Source: Bdellovibrionaceae bacterium UBA3535 (GTDB lineage: Bacteria; Bdellovibrionota; Bdellovibrionia; Bdellovibrionales; UBA840). From it: a stretch of DNA of 64,000 bases. Below are positions 8,087 through 17,341 of this stretch, piece after piece. Position 1 is the stretch's first letter. Each line of letters starts with the position of its first letter. The DNA lies in NCBI GenBank assembly GCA_002376845.1, contig DFOS01000019.1, positions 89,197 to 153,196 on the forward strand. Direction: 5' to 3'. Under the pieces are notes generated by a model. The model worked only from the letters and a program-made list of their open reading frames with translations, had not been told where the DNA came from and made no database searches. A program made the position numbers and the translations under genes.

Positions 8087-10393
8087 ATGAAAAAGTATTT
8101 ATTGTATTCCATACTTATGTCTAGTGTTGCATGTAGCAACGGATTACAATTTGAAGCCAACAAGGTACTAGAAAAGGGGCAATCGGATATTTGTATTCAA
8201 AATGATCCTCCTGATGACGGAGCTTACCAAGCTCCTCCATTGCAAGTAGAAGTTGGGGACGTTTTAAATCTAGATTACCCATCGGTAGCAAATGCTTGGT
8301 TCATTCAATTGCCTGACAACAGTATGCAGCGAGTGGATGGCCCCGGAACTTTTACGGTTACGCAGGTTGGGGTGCATAAAGGCAAGCTAGAAGCCGTGGA
8401 TGAGTGCAATGAAATTAAGGTTCTGTACTTTCAGTTTACTGCTTATCTTCCTGTTCGTGCGGATTCCCTGGTTATCAATGATGGTGAGGAATACACTAAT
8501 TCTTTGCAAGTCAGCCTAGAATTAAATGCAGAAAATGCCACGCAAATGTATATAACAGAAGATTCTAGTTGTGAAAGTGGTGGGCAGTGGCAAGCTTACA
8601 AGCCTAGAATGGGATACACCTTACAAAATGCCAACACCAATGCAAAGGTTTATGCAAAATTTCGCGGCGGCGGACTGCAAGATAGTGCATGTATTAGCGA
8701 TACAATCATTCATGATGATATTGCTCCTGCCTTATCGATTGCTGACGCTCCAGAGCGACTCAATAATCAGACTAGCGCTAATTTCGCTTTACAGGTAGGT
8801 GAGAATGGCTCTGGCTTAGAAGCTTTGTTTTGTCAGCTAGATAATAATGAGGTGCAAGTTTGCAGCAACCTTATCAATTACCGGGAACTGGCTCAGGGAA
8901 TGCATCGCTTTGCTGCGAAAGCTAGGGATAAAGCCGGAAATGAGTCGGATTGGCTACTTTTTAACTGGCGAATTGATCGATCAAAACCCGTTCTGGCATT
9001 ACAGAAAAAACCTAGTAACCCCAGCAATCAGAAAGAAGCAGAATTTATCATTCAAGCAAGTGATACGGGATCTAGTATAGCTTGGATTGAATGCAATCTA
9101 AATGGAGATGGTTTTGAGCGTTGTGAAAGCAATTACAAAACCAATGCTTTAGAAGGAGATAACCAAGTCTTGTTTCGCGCGGCGGATCTAGCCGGTAATG
9201 TTTCGGATGAACTTTCCTACGAATGGTTGGTAGATATTAGTGCGCCAGAAATTCGCTGGCTTGCAGGGCCTAGCAATCCCACAAAGTGGGAGCAAACAGA
9301 CTTTCAATTTGAAGTAAAAGATGCTGGTGTAGGAGTGGCAAGTATTACTTGTCAATTAGATGACCAGCAGCCTTTTGCCTGCAAGGACACAGCTTCCTTC
9401 TTTTTAAGTGATGGTGATTATCGTTTCCGCATAACAGCTAGTGATTCATTTGGTCAGACAAATACCGTGGAATATACATGGACCATTAATACCAAAACAC
9501 AAAGTGAAGTGATCACCACTCCTGTGGGCGTAAACAATCATCGTGATATTTTATTCATTATGGATTCCTCCGACTCCATGGATACAGAAATGTCCCACTT
9601 TCACAAAGAGTTTAAAGGTCTTATTTCTAAGTGGGGAGATATTGATTGGACGATTCGTGTGGCAAGTGCATACGCCGAAGATTATGGCCAAGGTTCCATG
9701 GGTACTTTAGCTCCCATTCATGGGGCCAAAGAGGGTACCTATGTTTTGGACCGTAGTTTTGGTAGCCAGAGTCAGATCGAAAGGGCCTTGGTTGACACCT
9801 TTCATGATTTAAAGCGTCGCTACCGTTTTGTGGAGCCCATACACAACACCTATTTAACAGTGAAAAATTTGTTAGAAAACAAAGAATTACGAGAGAACTC
9901 TCACTTGGATATTGTGGTGTTTACCGATACGGACGAAAAGTTAAAAGAAGAGAAAACAATCGAAAATGAGCCGCAATTTTTTGTGGATTATATGGCAGAG
10001 AATCATCCGAAGCGATCCTATCAGGTTCACTCTTTTAGTGTGCGCCCGATATTTGAAGATCGTCGCTGTCGAAGAATCGAGTCCCATCAAAACAATGGTT
10101 ACGCCATTTATGATCTGTCAAAATTAAGTGGTGGTTTTGCAGCTAGTATTTGCGGACGATGGATGCTCTACGGTGATACCTATGCAGAGACGCTAGCGCA
10201 ATTGGGCGAGTCACGCATTCCAGAGAGCATGCAAATTGCATTAAAGTGCGAACCAGATTTTGGCAAAATTGAGGTGAAATACTTAGATCCGGTTGTGCCA
10301 GAAACAACGAATAAGCTTGAGGGTAAAAGTCTTGTGATTCACCCTTATCCCTCGGAAGGCACCAGAATTGAGCTGACCTATCGTTGCCCGTAA
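8087..10393 (+). CDS. lipoprotein with three Ig-like repeats and a VWA domain
   Basis: A 768-residue surface or periplasmic lipoprotein; the signal ends in SSVAC with the lipid-accepting Cys at 16. Three tandem Ig-like modules begin at about 207, 296 and 382. Each has a P-x-(I/L) start and a paired-cysteine segment such as CQLDNNEVQVCS, CNLNGDGFERC and CQLDDQQPFAC. A von Willebrand A domain (about 485-690) follows, with the metal site DSSDS at about 491-495. The layout suggests an adhesive or scaffolding protein with disulfide-braced repeats. No partner is known; a perfect terminator follows. Confidence 0.82.
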   Translation: MKKYLLYSILMSSVACSNGLQFEANKVLEKGQSDICIQNDPPDDGAYQAPPLQVEVGDVLNLDYPSVANAWFIQLPDNSMQRVDGPGTFTVTQVGVHKGKLEAVDECNEIKVLYFQFTAYLPVRADSLVINDGEEYTNSLQVSLELNAENATQMYITEDSSCESGGQWQAYKPRMGYTLQNANTNAKVYAKFRGGGLQDSACISDTIIHDDIAPALSIADAPERLNNQTSANFALQVGENGSGLEALFCQLDNNEVQVCSNLINYRELAQGMHRFAAKARDKAGNESDWLLFNWRIDRSKPVLALQKKPSNPSNQKEAEFIIQASDTGSSIAWIECNLNGDGFERCESNYKTNALEGDNQVLFRAADLAGNVSDELSYEWLVDISAPEIRWLAGPSNPTKWEQTDFQFEVKDAGVGVASITCQLDDQQPFACKDTASFFLSDGDYRFRITASDSFGQTNTVEYTWTINTKTQSEVITTPVGVNNHRDILFIMDSSDSMDTEMSHFHKEFKGLISKWGDIDWTIRVASAYAEDYGQGSMGTLAPIHGAKEGTYVLDRSFGSQSQIERALVDTFHDLKRRYRFVEPIHNTYLTVKNLLENKELRENSHLDIVVFTDTDEKLKEEKTIENEPQFFVDYMAENHPKRSYQVHSFSVRPIFEDRRCRRIESHQNNGYAIYDLSKLSGGFAASICGRWMLYGDTYAETLAQLGESRIPESMQIALKCEPDFGKIEVKYLDPVVPETTNKLEGKSLVIHPYPSEGTRIELTYRCP

Positions 10394-10418
10394 AGCAAAT
10401 TCATTGCAAATGAGCAGA

Positions 10419-10444
10419 AAAATAGGCCCTAATGGGCCTATTTT
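10419..10444 (+). terminator. intrinsic terminator after the VWA lipoprotein gene
   Basis: A perfect 11-bp stem, AAAATAGGCCC and GGGCCTATTTT, with a four-base loop TAAT. The 3' arm ends in a T run, and A's precede the 5' arm, so it may act in both directions. It starts 26 bases after the stop codon. Confidence 0.9.
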
Positions 10445-10483
10445 CTTCTAAAGTAAGCTAGTCAAAAGTCCGATAATGATACA

Positions 10484-11056
10484 ATGAAGCGCTATCTAAT
10501 TTTGGGCGGGAGCTTTGTAGCCCTTTTATGCTTAATGCTAGCTTACCAAAACTTTCGTGTTTTGAGTCCGCGTATATCGAGTGAATTGAAGCAGGAAGTG
10601 AGTTCGGGAGATGCAAAGATGGACCGAGTGAAAGACTTTTATGGACAAAAGCGAGAGTGGCAATTTCGCCAGCAACGTTTGTATCATGGACCCAAAGACT
10701 TTGTAAAAAGCAGCTGGAAAGAATCGGAGCTTTATGAAGAAATAAAGGACTATGATTTGCTCGAGATGGATAGTGATGAGGCCTTTGCCTTGGATCCCTA
10801 TGCCAATATCAATTCCCCAGATCAAGATTCCGAGGCAAAAAGGCGATTGCCTAGCGGTGATATGAAAATGCGCTACAATCCCTTTCGCTCCAAGGCATCC
10901 ATTCGCTATGAAGGGGAGTGGCAAACCGCCGTGAACTTGGAGGACCAGGATTTGGAGCTAAATCTACGCGGCTCCCTTGGGGCTGGTTCGGTCATAGAAG
11001 TGCGTCATGAACGAAATGAAGATAAAACCTTCGTGCAGTATTTGCTAAGCTGGTAG
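10484..11056 (+). CDS. membrane-anchored or secreted protein of unknown function
   Basis: A 190-residue protein with an N-terminal hydrophobic segment (about 5-22) after MKR, most likely an uncleaved anchor or signal peptide. The rest is soluble and charged, without cysteines. The C-terminal ~60 residues (from MRYNPFRSKASIRYEGEW) look like a small beta-rich domain. I recognise no family. The next gene (DCC family) begins two bases after its stop, so they are probably cotranscribed. Confidence 0.65.
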   Translation: MKRYLILGGSFVALLCLMLAYQNFRVLSPRISSELKQEVSSGDAKMDRVKDFYGQKREWQFRQQRLYHGPKDFVKSSWKESELYEEIKDYDLLEMDSDEAFALDPYANINSPDQDSEAKRRLPSGDMKMRYNPFRSKASIRYEGEWQTAVNLEDQDLELNLRGSLGAGSVIEVRHERNEDKTFVQYLLSW

Positions 11057-11057
11057 G

Positions 11058-11450
11058 GTGCCAAAAGATTATATTCTTTACTTTGATGGACATTGTCTAT
11101 TATGCCAATTTTGGGTGAAGGTCTTTTTGCGTCTGGATGGACAAAAAAAGTTCGTCTTTGCCAGCTTGCAGTCGGATTTTGCCAGACAGCGTGTTCCAGA
11201 GAAATGGCAGCAAATCGATAGCATTGTCTTCGAAAAAAACGGTCAGTTTTATAGCAAAAGCACCGCCATTTTGCTTGCAGCAGCAGCGGCGAAGCCCGTA
11301 TTTTATATTTTCTATGTTTTTTTCTTGCTACCTAGGGTGGTGCGAGACTTTTTCTATGATTTGGTAGCCAAAAATCGTTACAAATACTTTGGTAAAAGTG
11401 ATACTTGTGAAATACCGGATGCAAATCAGAAAGACAGATTTATTTTGTGA
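11058..11450 (+). CDS. DCC-family thiol-disulfide oxidoreductase-like protein (DUF393)
   Basis: A 130-residue protein starting YILYFDGHCLLCQFWV. The DGxCxxC motif near the N-terminus defines the DCC/DUF393 family, predicted thioredoxin-fold proteins whose substrates are mostly unknown. The middle has a hydrophobic stretch, FYIFYVFFLLPRVVRDFFYD, usual in the family. The start is GTG at 11058, two bases after the previous stop; the upstream gene's tail must supply the ribosome site. The exonuclease gene starts six bases after it ends. Confidence 0.85.
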   Translation: MPKDYILYFDGHCLLCQFWVKVFLRLDGQKKFVFASLQSDFARQRVPEKWQQIDSIVFEKNGQFYSKSTAILLAAAAAKPVFYIFYVFFLLPRVVRDFFYDLVAKNRYKYFGKSDTCEIPDANQKDRFIL

Positions 11451-11456
11451 GGGTTT

Positions 11457-12149
11457 ATGAGAGTATTGGGGCTAGATTTAGAAACAAGTGGTATTGATCC
11501 ATTTAAAGATCAAATAATCGAGATTGGTGCCATCCTGTGGGATTGCGAAAGACAAAAACCACTCACCATGATGTCGCGTTTGATTAAGCAAGACAACCTA
11601 GAGCTTGATTCTAAGATCACCGAAATCACAGGGATTGAAAAACAAGATCTCGATGATTTTGGCATCCCTTTGTCTCTGGCTCTGGAAGAGCTACAAGCTT
11701 TGGCCACAAATGCTGACTACATAGTGGCTCATAATGGCAAAAAATTTGATAAGTTGTTTTTGGAAACTGCTTGGAAATCCCATGCGGAAAGTCTAATTGA
11801 TTTGCCTTGGATTGATACCACGCAGGACATCCCGTTTGGTGAGGAAATTCAGTCGAAAAAACTAAATTACTTGGCCGCCGATCATAACTTCATAAACCCC
11901 TTTGCCCATCGCGCGGTTTTTGATGTGATGACCATGATGATGGTTTTTTCAAAATACCCTCTAGATAAGATATTGGATTTAGCAAGCTCAGAAACCAAAC
12001 GCATTATAGCGAAGGTGAGTTTTGATGAAAAAGAGCTGGCAAAAAAAGAGGGTTTTCGCTGGGATCCAAGTGCAAAGGTTTGGTACAAAGACATTAAGGA
12101 AATTCAAATCAAGGATTTATCCTTTCCGTTTACCATAGACTATGTTTGA
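11457..12149 (+). CDS. DnaQ-like 3'-5' exonuclease with a C-terminal DUF5710-like module
   Basis: A 230-residue DEDDh exonuclease. Visible catalytic residues are D7 and E9 (LGLDLET), D98 (NGKKFDKL), and H151 with D156 (HRAVFDVMTM). This fold serves proofreading exonucleases and other DNA/RNA trimming enzymes. After the exonuclease core, residues about 186-217 read EKELAKKEGFRWDPSAKVWY, which resembles the small DUF5710-type module (A-x-x-x-G-x-x-W-D-x-x-x-x-x-W-Y). The substrate is unknown. The stop overlaps the next start by eight bases. Confidence 0.85.
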   Translation: MRVLGLDLETSGIDPFKDQIIEIGAILWDCERQKPLTMMSRLIKQDNLELDSKITEITGIEKQDLDDFGIPLSLALEELQALATNADYIVAHNGKKFDKLFLETAWKSHAESLIDLPWIDTTQDIPFGEEIQSKKLNYLAADHNFINPFAHRAVFDVMTMMMVFSKYPLDKILDLASSETKRIIAKVSFDEKELAKKEGFRWDPSAKVWYKDIKEIQIKDLSFPFTIDYV

Positions 12150-12753
12150 GAAAGAATATTTTCACAAACTATATCCTAAGGATGCTTGCATCGATGGTGA
12201 CTTTAATGCCCCTGAGCATGCCAAGTACATCCAGTCTTTTTTTCAATTGTTGGAAGTCGATATAGAAAAAGTATGCGATTTTGGCTGTGGAAGAGGCCGC
12301 TTGTTGTATTATGTGACACGGCTTTTGCGTCCGCAATATGTGGAGGCCTGTGATGTATCGGACTATGCTCTTTCGTATTTAAAAAATAAAACCTGGACGC
12401 AGGATTATACATTCAAAAAAACAGAGATTAAAGGCTTTAAAAGCCGGCATATTTTTGATCTTGGAATTTGTAATTCTGTTTTGCAGTACGTTCTTGATGA
12501 GGATTTGGAGGCAAGCTATGCATGTATGGCGAAATCATGTCGCTATCTTTATCTGCATGTACCTAGCTCGGAGGATTATAAAGTTTTAGCAGAGGACTTG
12601 GATTTTTATGATCCCTACGCCTATTTGCGCTGTAAAGAGCGCTATGAGCTGATTCGAAAGAAATATTTTCGTTCCATTGGCTATGGCTTTATGCAATCTC
12701 TGCAAAATCAGCGAAAAAATGATCCTATGATCGATGCTATATATGCTCATTAG
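12142..12753 (+). CDS. class I SAM-dependent methyltransferase
   Basis: A 203-residue protein with the SAM-binding motif VCDFGCGRGRLLYYV (about 46-60), an acidic residue after strand 2 (VEACDVSDYAL) and a DLGICNSVLQYV segment at the motif IV position. The substrate cannot be told from sequence. Its first codons overlap the exonuclease gene, suggesting coupled translation. The C-terminal 50 residues are basic and aromatic. Assignment to the fold is firm, to a reaction is not. Confidence 0.8.
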   Translation: MFEKEYFHKLYPKDACIDGDFNAPEHAKYIQSFFQLLEVDIEKVCDFGCGRGRLLYYVTRLLRPQYVEACDVSDYALSYLKNKTWTQDYTFKKTEIKGFKSRHIFDLGICNSVLQYVLDEDLEASYACMAKSCRYLYLHVPSSEDYKVLAEDLDFYDPYAYLRCKERYELIRKKYFRSIGYGFMQSLQNQRKNDPMIDAIYAH

Positions 12754-12788
12754 CTGACATAGACTTGCATTTATGTTAGCCTCATCCA

Positions 12789-13565
12789 ATGTATTCAGAA
12801 GAATTAGCAGTTATCGAAGATGCGGTTCTTACAGCCGGCGACCTATTAAAAAGTTACTTTGGTAAAATTTCGTCCTTCCATGAAAAGAGCGATTCTTCTT
12901 TAGTGAGCAAGGCAGATCAAGAGGCCGAAGAAATTATATTCCAGAAGCTAAAGGCTGCTTTTCCAAAAGCTGAGTTTTATGGAGAAGAGGGAGGCAAGCG
13001 TGAAGGCCTTCAAGGCTTTGAGCGCTCCTTTGCTTGTGACCCCCTTGATGGAACCACGAATTTTTTGTATCGAATTCCCTATTTCTGTTCGAGTGTGGCG
13101 ATGGCGTATCAAGGGGAGTGGGTCTTAGGCTATATATACAACCCCATAAGTGGTGATGTTTTTTATGCCATTAAAGGCGAGGGAGCCTTTCATAATGGCA
13201 AGGCCATGCAGGCCTCAAAATTAGAGGATGAATCCAAGGCCATGGTGGTATTTTCTCGGGCCTTTTCCTCTAATTACGGCAGGGCCATTATTCCCTTGTA
13301 CAAACGGCTGCAAAATGTACGGGCGGTTCGTAGTATGGGATCGGCGGCTTTGGATCTTGCTTATGTGGCAGACGGTCGTTTTGATTTGCATTTATGTAAA
13401 GGCTTGAATGTCTGGGATACGGCGGCGGCAACGGTCATGTTACGAGAAAGTGGTGCTGCGGTGATGGACCTTCAAGGAAGTGATTACGATCCTTTTTATG
13501 CCGATATTTTAGCAGGTAGTCCGGCTTTGGTTGAAAAATATCTGGACCTTGTAAAAGGGCTTTAA
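12789..13565 (+). CDS. suhB: inositol monophosphatase family protein
   Basis: A 258-residue Mg-dependent phosphatase of the IMPase/FBPase-like superfamily. The metal sites are clear: GEEGG (about 65-69), DPLDGTTNF (about 80-88) and WDTAAATVML near residue 205, with the ESGA segment after it. Length and motifs match SuhB-type enzymes, which hydrolyse myo-inositol-1-phosphate and, in enteric bacteria, act in ribosomal RNA antitermination complexes. The exact substrate is not determined by sequence, so the symbol is by similarity. Confidence 0.85.
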   Translation: MYSEELAVIEDAVLTAGDLLKSYFGKISSFHEKSDSSLVSKADQEAEEIIFQKLKAAFPKAEFYGEEGGKREGLQGFERSFACDPLDGTTNFLYRIPYFCSSVAMAYQGEWVLGYIYNPISGDVFYAIKGEGAFHNGKAMQASKLEDESKAMVVFSRAFSSNYGRAIIPLYKRLQNVRAVRSMGSAALDLAYVADGRFDLHLCKGLNVWDTAAATVMLRESGAAVMDLQGSDYDPFYADILAGSPALVEKYLDLVKGL

Positions 13566-13617
13566 GTCCTCTAGTTCTAGCCAATTTCATGAGCACCTAT
13601 ATGTAGTGGCGTACACT

Positions 13618-13645
13618 TTGCGTAGTCTAGATTCATCACTATATA
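13618..13645 (+). promoter_or_regulatory. putative sigma70-type promoter
   Basis: TTGCGT at 13618-13623 and TATATA at 13640-13645, separated by 16 bases, sit 45 bases before the 83-residue gene in an otherwise gene-free gap. It could drive the following pdxH-metG group as well. Judged by eye only. Confidence 0.35.
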
Positions 13646-13690
13646 GCAGAATTTCTCGTTTTTCTTCGAGTCATGCTTTAACCTTTTATT

Positions 13691-13942
13691 ATGTTGAGAA
13701 AAATACGATTTCAAGATTTACCCGAGAATTTACAAGATGAATTGCGTGATGCACCGATACAGCTCCTTGATAATGGGCGTATTAGCGTGGAGTGGTTGGC
13801 GGAATACGAGGGGCGCATGCACCAGTTTATGTTAGAATTGCAGCCGCGTACACAAGAGCCGCACTCCATCATCTATGTTACGCAGGATTTGCAAGATATG
13901 GAAGTCAGCTTTGTGCCGGTTTCACAAAGTATGCCCGCCTAA
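13691..13942 (+). CDS. small protein of unknown function
   Basis: An 83-residue acidic protein without signal peptide, cysteines or membrane segment. I do not recognise it. It is kept because it fills the only space between a plausible promoter and pdxH, lies in the same direction as its neighbours and has normal composition, with mixed helix and strand potential. No strong ribosome site precedes the ATG. A competing frame that would extend pdxH upstream through this gene has poor composition and is judged spurious. Confidence 0.6.
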   Translation: MLRKIRFQDLPENLQDELRDAPIQLLDNGRISVEWLAEYEGRMHQFMLELQPRTQEPHSIIYVTQDLQDMEVSFVPVSQSMPA

Positions 13943-14010
13943 GCTTAGAACATTTAAATTCTAATAAGAAATTCCTGTATTCTATTCTAAGAAGCCTTTA
14001 TATTGGCTGC

Positions 14011-14613
14011 ATGCAGGATATCATTCATCACTTGGAACGAGACCCCCACCAACAATTTCTTAAGTGGTACGATTATGCTATGGACAAGGGCTATGGCGAG
14101 GCCAATGCTTTTAGCTTGTCCACGGTTGGCAAAGATGGTCGGCCGCATTCGCGAGTTTTACTCTGGAAGGGTATGAATCAAGGTCGTTTTTGCTTTTATA
14201 CCAATTATGATTCCAATAAAGCCATACAAATGCAGCAGAATCCTTTTGTTGCCATGAATTTTTATTGGTGGCTACCCATAGGTTATCAGGTGCGTATAGA
14301 GGGAAAGGCCGAAAAACTTTCGCGCCAAGATTCGGAAAAATACTTTTTATCCCGTCCCCGTGAATCACGTCTTTCCGCTTGGGCCTCCGCACAAAGTCAG
14401 CCTTTAGCAAACCGGCAAGCACTAGAAGAGGACATTCAATCCGCGCAAGATCGTTTTGCTGGTAAAGAAGTGCCTTGTCCCGAGAATTGGGGTGGCTACG
14501 GGGTGACGGCAGATTATTTTGAATTTATGATTTTAGATAAATATCGAGCACATGACCGTTTTGTTTATTGCAAACAGGGAAGCCTTTGGTCTGTGCAGCG
14601 ATTAGCACCTTAA
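14011..14613 (+). CDS. pdxH: pyridoxamine 5'-phosphate oxidase
   Basis: A 200-residue FMN enzyme that oxidises pyridoxamine/pyridoxine 5'-phosphate to pyridoxal phosphate. Family signatures include AFSLSTVGKDGRPHSRVLLW, FCFYTNYDSNKA, the ESRLSAWAS segment, and the C-terminal FEFMILDKYRAHDR with the conserved Arg and His. The start ATG at 14011 (MQDIIHHLERDP) gives a length close to the 218 residues of E. coli PdxH; the frame is open further upstream but without similarity there. The metG start lies just after its stop. Confidence 0.92.
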   Translation: MQDIIHHLERDPHQQFLKWYDYAMDKGYGEANAFSLSTVGKDGRPHSRVLLWKGMNQGRFCFYTNYDSNKAIQMQQNPFVAMNFYWWLPIGYQVRIEGKAEKLSRQDSEKYFLSRPRESRLSAWASAQSQPLANRQALEEDIQSAQDRFAGKEVPCPENWGGYGVTADYFEFMILDKYRAHDRFVYCKQGSLWSVQRLAP

Positions 14614-14624
14614 AGGAGATGGCA

Positions 14625-16607
14625 TTGCCAAGAAAAATATTAGTAACTGCAGCTTTGCCCTATGCCAACGGTAAGACCCATATTGGTCATTTGGTGGAGT
14701 ACATTCAAACCGATATCTGGGTACGTTACCAAAGACTTCGAGGTAATGAATGTCTGTTCTTTTGTGGTGATGATACCCATGGCACGGCGGTTATGATCTC
14801 TGCCAACAAGCAAGGAATTAGCCCGGAAGAATTTATCAAAAAAATTCATGCAGATCGCATTAAGGATTTTGCTGATTTTGAGATTGAGTTCACCCATTAT
14901 TCTTCTACTCATTCAGAGGAAAATCGCCGACAATGCGAGAACATCTTTCTCAAGATGCAAGAAAAGGGACATATAAAAACTAAAATCATCGAACAGTCCT
15001 ACTGCGAGCATGACAAAATGTTTTTGCCAGATCGCTATGTGAAGGGAACTTGTCCTATATGTGGGGCGGAAGATCAGTATGGTGATTCTTGCGATGTTTG
15101 CGGGGCGACTTACGCTCCCACAGAATTGAAAAATCCTGCATGTAACATTTGTGGCAATCCGCCAGTGAAGAAAAAAAGTGAACACCTCTTATTTGAGCTA
15201 AACGACTTTAAAGATTTTTTACATGAATGGGTGCCGCAGCACACAGATCGTGAAACTGGCAAGAAATTACTAGAGTGGTTTGATGAGGACCTTCGGGATT
15301 GGGACATTTCTCGAGATGCGCCTTATTTTGGTTTTCAAATACCCGGTCATAAGGACAAGTTTTTCTATGTTTGGGTGGATGCGCCTGTGGGTTATATAGC
15401 AGCTTCGCAGGAATGGTTGCAAAAGCAAGGCCGTTCCATGGAAGAGTTTTGGGCCAATGAGGATGCTGAAATTTATCATTTTATTGGTAAAGACATTGTG
15501 TATTTTCACTGTTTGTTTTGGCCCGCTATGCTGAAGGCGGCAGATTTGCGTGGGCCCAATCAGGTCTTTGTACATGGAATGTTAACGGTCAATGGCGCGA
15601 AGATGAGCAAGTCGAAGGGTACATTTATCAATGCTCGCACCTATTTGAACCACTTAGATCCTATGTATTTACGTTATTATTATGCCTGCAAACTATCTTC
15701 CACGGCAGAGGACTTGGATTTAAATACGGAAGACATTATCTCGCGAGTCAACTCCGATCTTATTGGCAAGATCACCAATCTAGCCTCGCGCGGAGCGACC
15801 ATGCTACAAGGCAAGCTTAATGCTGATCTAGTCTCTTTGGACGAGGAGGGGCAAGCCTTACTAGCAAAATCCCAGAATGTAAAAGAGCTTATTGAAGGCT
15901 TGTACGAGGCCAGAGACTATTCAAAAGTGATTACCGAGATTAGAAAGTTGGCCGAAGAGGGCAATCGTTATTTTGATGTGAAGCAGCCTTGGAAATCCAT
16001 AAAGGAAAAGCCCGAGGAGGCACAACAAGTTTTGAGTAATGTTTTGAATCTTTATAAAAATATTGCGATTTACTTAAAGCCAATATTGCCAAGTTATGTA
16101 GAGAAGGTAGAAAAACTTTTTGATCAGGGCGCCTTTACATGGGCAGATCTAGATACGGAATTGAAGGCAAAAGCCATTCAGCCCTATGAGCACTTAGCAG
16201 GCCGAATTGACAAAGCAAAGGTTGAGAAAATGATAGAAGAGTCAAAAGAAAACAAGGAAGCAAAAGTACAGGAAACGGAAGGTCTAATCAGCATTGAGGA
16301 CTTCCAAAAAGTGGATTTGAAAATTGCGCAGGTTGTGGAAGCCTCCGATGTACCAGAAGCCGATAAATTATTAAAAATAATAGTACAAGTGGGCGACAGT
16401 AAAAAACAGGTCTTTGCGGGTATTAAGTCGCAATACAAAGCTGAAGACCTTTTGGGTAAGCACGTGGTTTTGGTAAACAACTTGAAGCCTCGTAAAATGC
16501 GTTTTGGAATGTCGGAGGGCATGCTCCTTGCTGCTAGTGGTAAGAGTGGTGGTCCCTTTCTTGTTACAGTGGATGCTGGTGCAAAAAGCGGTTTTCAGGT
16601 CAAGTAA
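14625..16607 (+). CDS. metG: methionyl-tRNA synthetase
   Basis: A class I synthetase of 660 residues from the chosen start. HIGH is at 19-22 and KMSKSK at 326-331. The zinc knuckles CPICG and CDVCG (about 143-159) are followed by a third cysteine pair, CNICG (about 173-177), showing the four-cysteine-pair form. A C-terminal tRNA-binding OB-fold (about 550-660, starting ISIEDFQKVDLKIAQVV) is present. The start is TTG at 14625 because AAAGGAG at 14612-14618 is six bases upstream; an ATG at 14619 touches that site directly and is less likely. It is 11 bases after pdxH and shares a TAATG with the next gene. Confidence 0.96.
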   Translation: MPRKILVTAALPYANGKTHIGHLVEYIQTDIWVRYQRLRGNECLFFCGDDTHGTAVMISANKQGISPEEFIKKIHADRIKDFADFEIEFTHYSSTHSEENRRQCENIFLKMQEKGHIKTKIIEQSYCEHDKMFLPDRYVKGTCPICGAEDQYGDSCDVCGATYAPTELKNPACNICGNPPVKKKSEHLLFELNDFKDFLHEWVPQHTDRETGKKLLEWFDEDLRDWDISRDAPYFGFQIPGHKDKFFYVWVDAPVGYIAASQEWLQKQGRSMEEFWANEDAEIYHFIGKDIVYFHCLFWPAMLKAADLRGPNQVFVHGMLTVNGAKMSKSKGTFINARTYLNHLDPMYLRYYYACKLSSTAEDLDLNTEDIISRVNSDLIGKITNLASRGATMLQGKLNADLVSLDEEGQALLAKSQNVKELIEGLYEARDYSKVITEIRKLAEEGNRYFDVKQPWKSIKEKPEEAQQVLSNVLNLYKNIAIYLKPILPSYVEKVEKLFDQGAFTWADLDTELKAKAIQPYEHLAGRIDKAKVEKMIEESKENKEAKVQETEGLISIEDFQKVDLKIAQVVEASDVPEADKLLKIIVQVGDSKKQVFAGIKSQYKAEDLLGKHVVLVNNLKPRKMRFGMSEGMLLAASGKSGGPFLVTVDAGAKSGFQVK

Positions 16608-17341
16608 TGTCCACTTATGGTAAACTGTATAAATTTCTACAAAACTTAGAAAGTGGAGAAGCCGGGCTTTCCTCAAGTTTGCAGAAAATTCTTGGTCTTC
16701 TCAGTAAGTTAGATCCCATTGAGGGCGGGCGCATTGAGGGGATGATTAAAAAGTATTTGGAAAGCGGCGAAAAAAAAGATTTAAACATTGCCCTGCTTTA
16801 CCTGGAACGAAAATTATCTCTATCACTAAAAGATGAAGATTTGCTTGAATCTTTGAGCACGGATGAAATAAGGCAAGAATCACCCATGGATTTGATCATT
16901 GTCTTGGACAATCTACGATCAGCTCTAAATGTGGGAAATATGATTCGTAGTTCGGAGGCATTTCTTGCAAAAGAGATATGGCTTTCCGGCTACACCGCAG
17001 GTGCAGATCATCCAAAAGTAAGCAAGGCAGCACTAGGTGCCGATAAGCATTTGCCCATATATAATCTAGATCGGCAGCGGCTAGAGGCCTGCAAGACAGA
17101 GGGTTATACGATTTACGGTTTCGATACCATTCGTGAGGCAACTGCCTTGCAAGAAGTGGCCTTTGCGACAAAGGCAATGTTTATTTTCGGAAACGAGCGT
17201 TTTGGTATCTCCAACGCGCTCAAAGAATATGTGGACGAATATTTATACATTCCTATGCATGCAGCCAAGCGTAGTATCAATGTTGGCAATGCGTTGGCAA
17301 TAGGTCTTTACGAATACGCGAGGCAGTGTGGAAAACTTTAA
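16607..17341 (+). CDS. SpoU/TrmH-family RNA 2'-O-methyltransferase
   Basis: A 244-residue SPOUT methyltransferase. The three family motifs are present: NLRSALNVGNMIRSSEAF (motif 1, with Asn and Arg), FIFGNERFGISN (motif 2, about 190-201) and the knot segment SINVGNALAIGLYEYARQ (motif 3, about 224-241). About 95 N-terminal residues of helical, charged sequence precede the catalytic domain. Members methylate ribose 2'-OH in tRNA or rRNA; the target here is not known. The start overlaps the metG stop by one base (TAATG), a sign of coupled translation. Confidence 0.9.
   Translation: MSTYGKLYKFLQNLESGEAGLSSSLQKILGLLSKLDPIEGGRIEGMIKKYLESGEKKDLNIALLYLERKLSLSLKDEDLLESLSTDEIRQESPMDLIIVLDNLRSALNVGNMIRSSEAFLAKEIWLSGYTAGADHPKVSKAALGADKHLPIYNLDRQRLEACKTEGYTIYGFDTIREATALQEVAFATKAMFIFGNERFGISNALKEYVDEYLYIPMHAAKRSINVGNALAIGLYEYARQCGKL

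Noticed and set aside
10538..10924. 128-residue minus-strand frame opposite the 190-residue gene
   Set aside because: No start signal or motif, and composition typical of an antisense shadow.
13792..14010. Upstream extension of the pdxH frame
   Set aside because: Composition is poor and it covers the 83-residue gene; PdxH similarity begins at the ATG at 14011.
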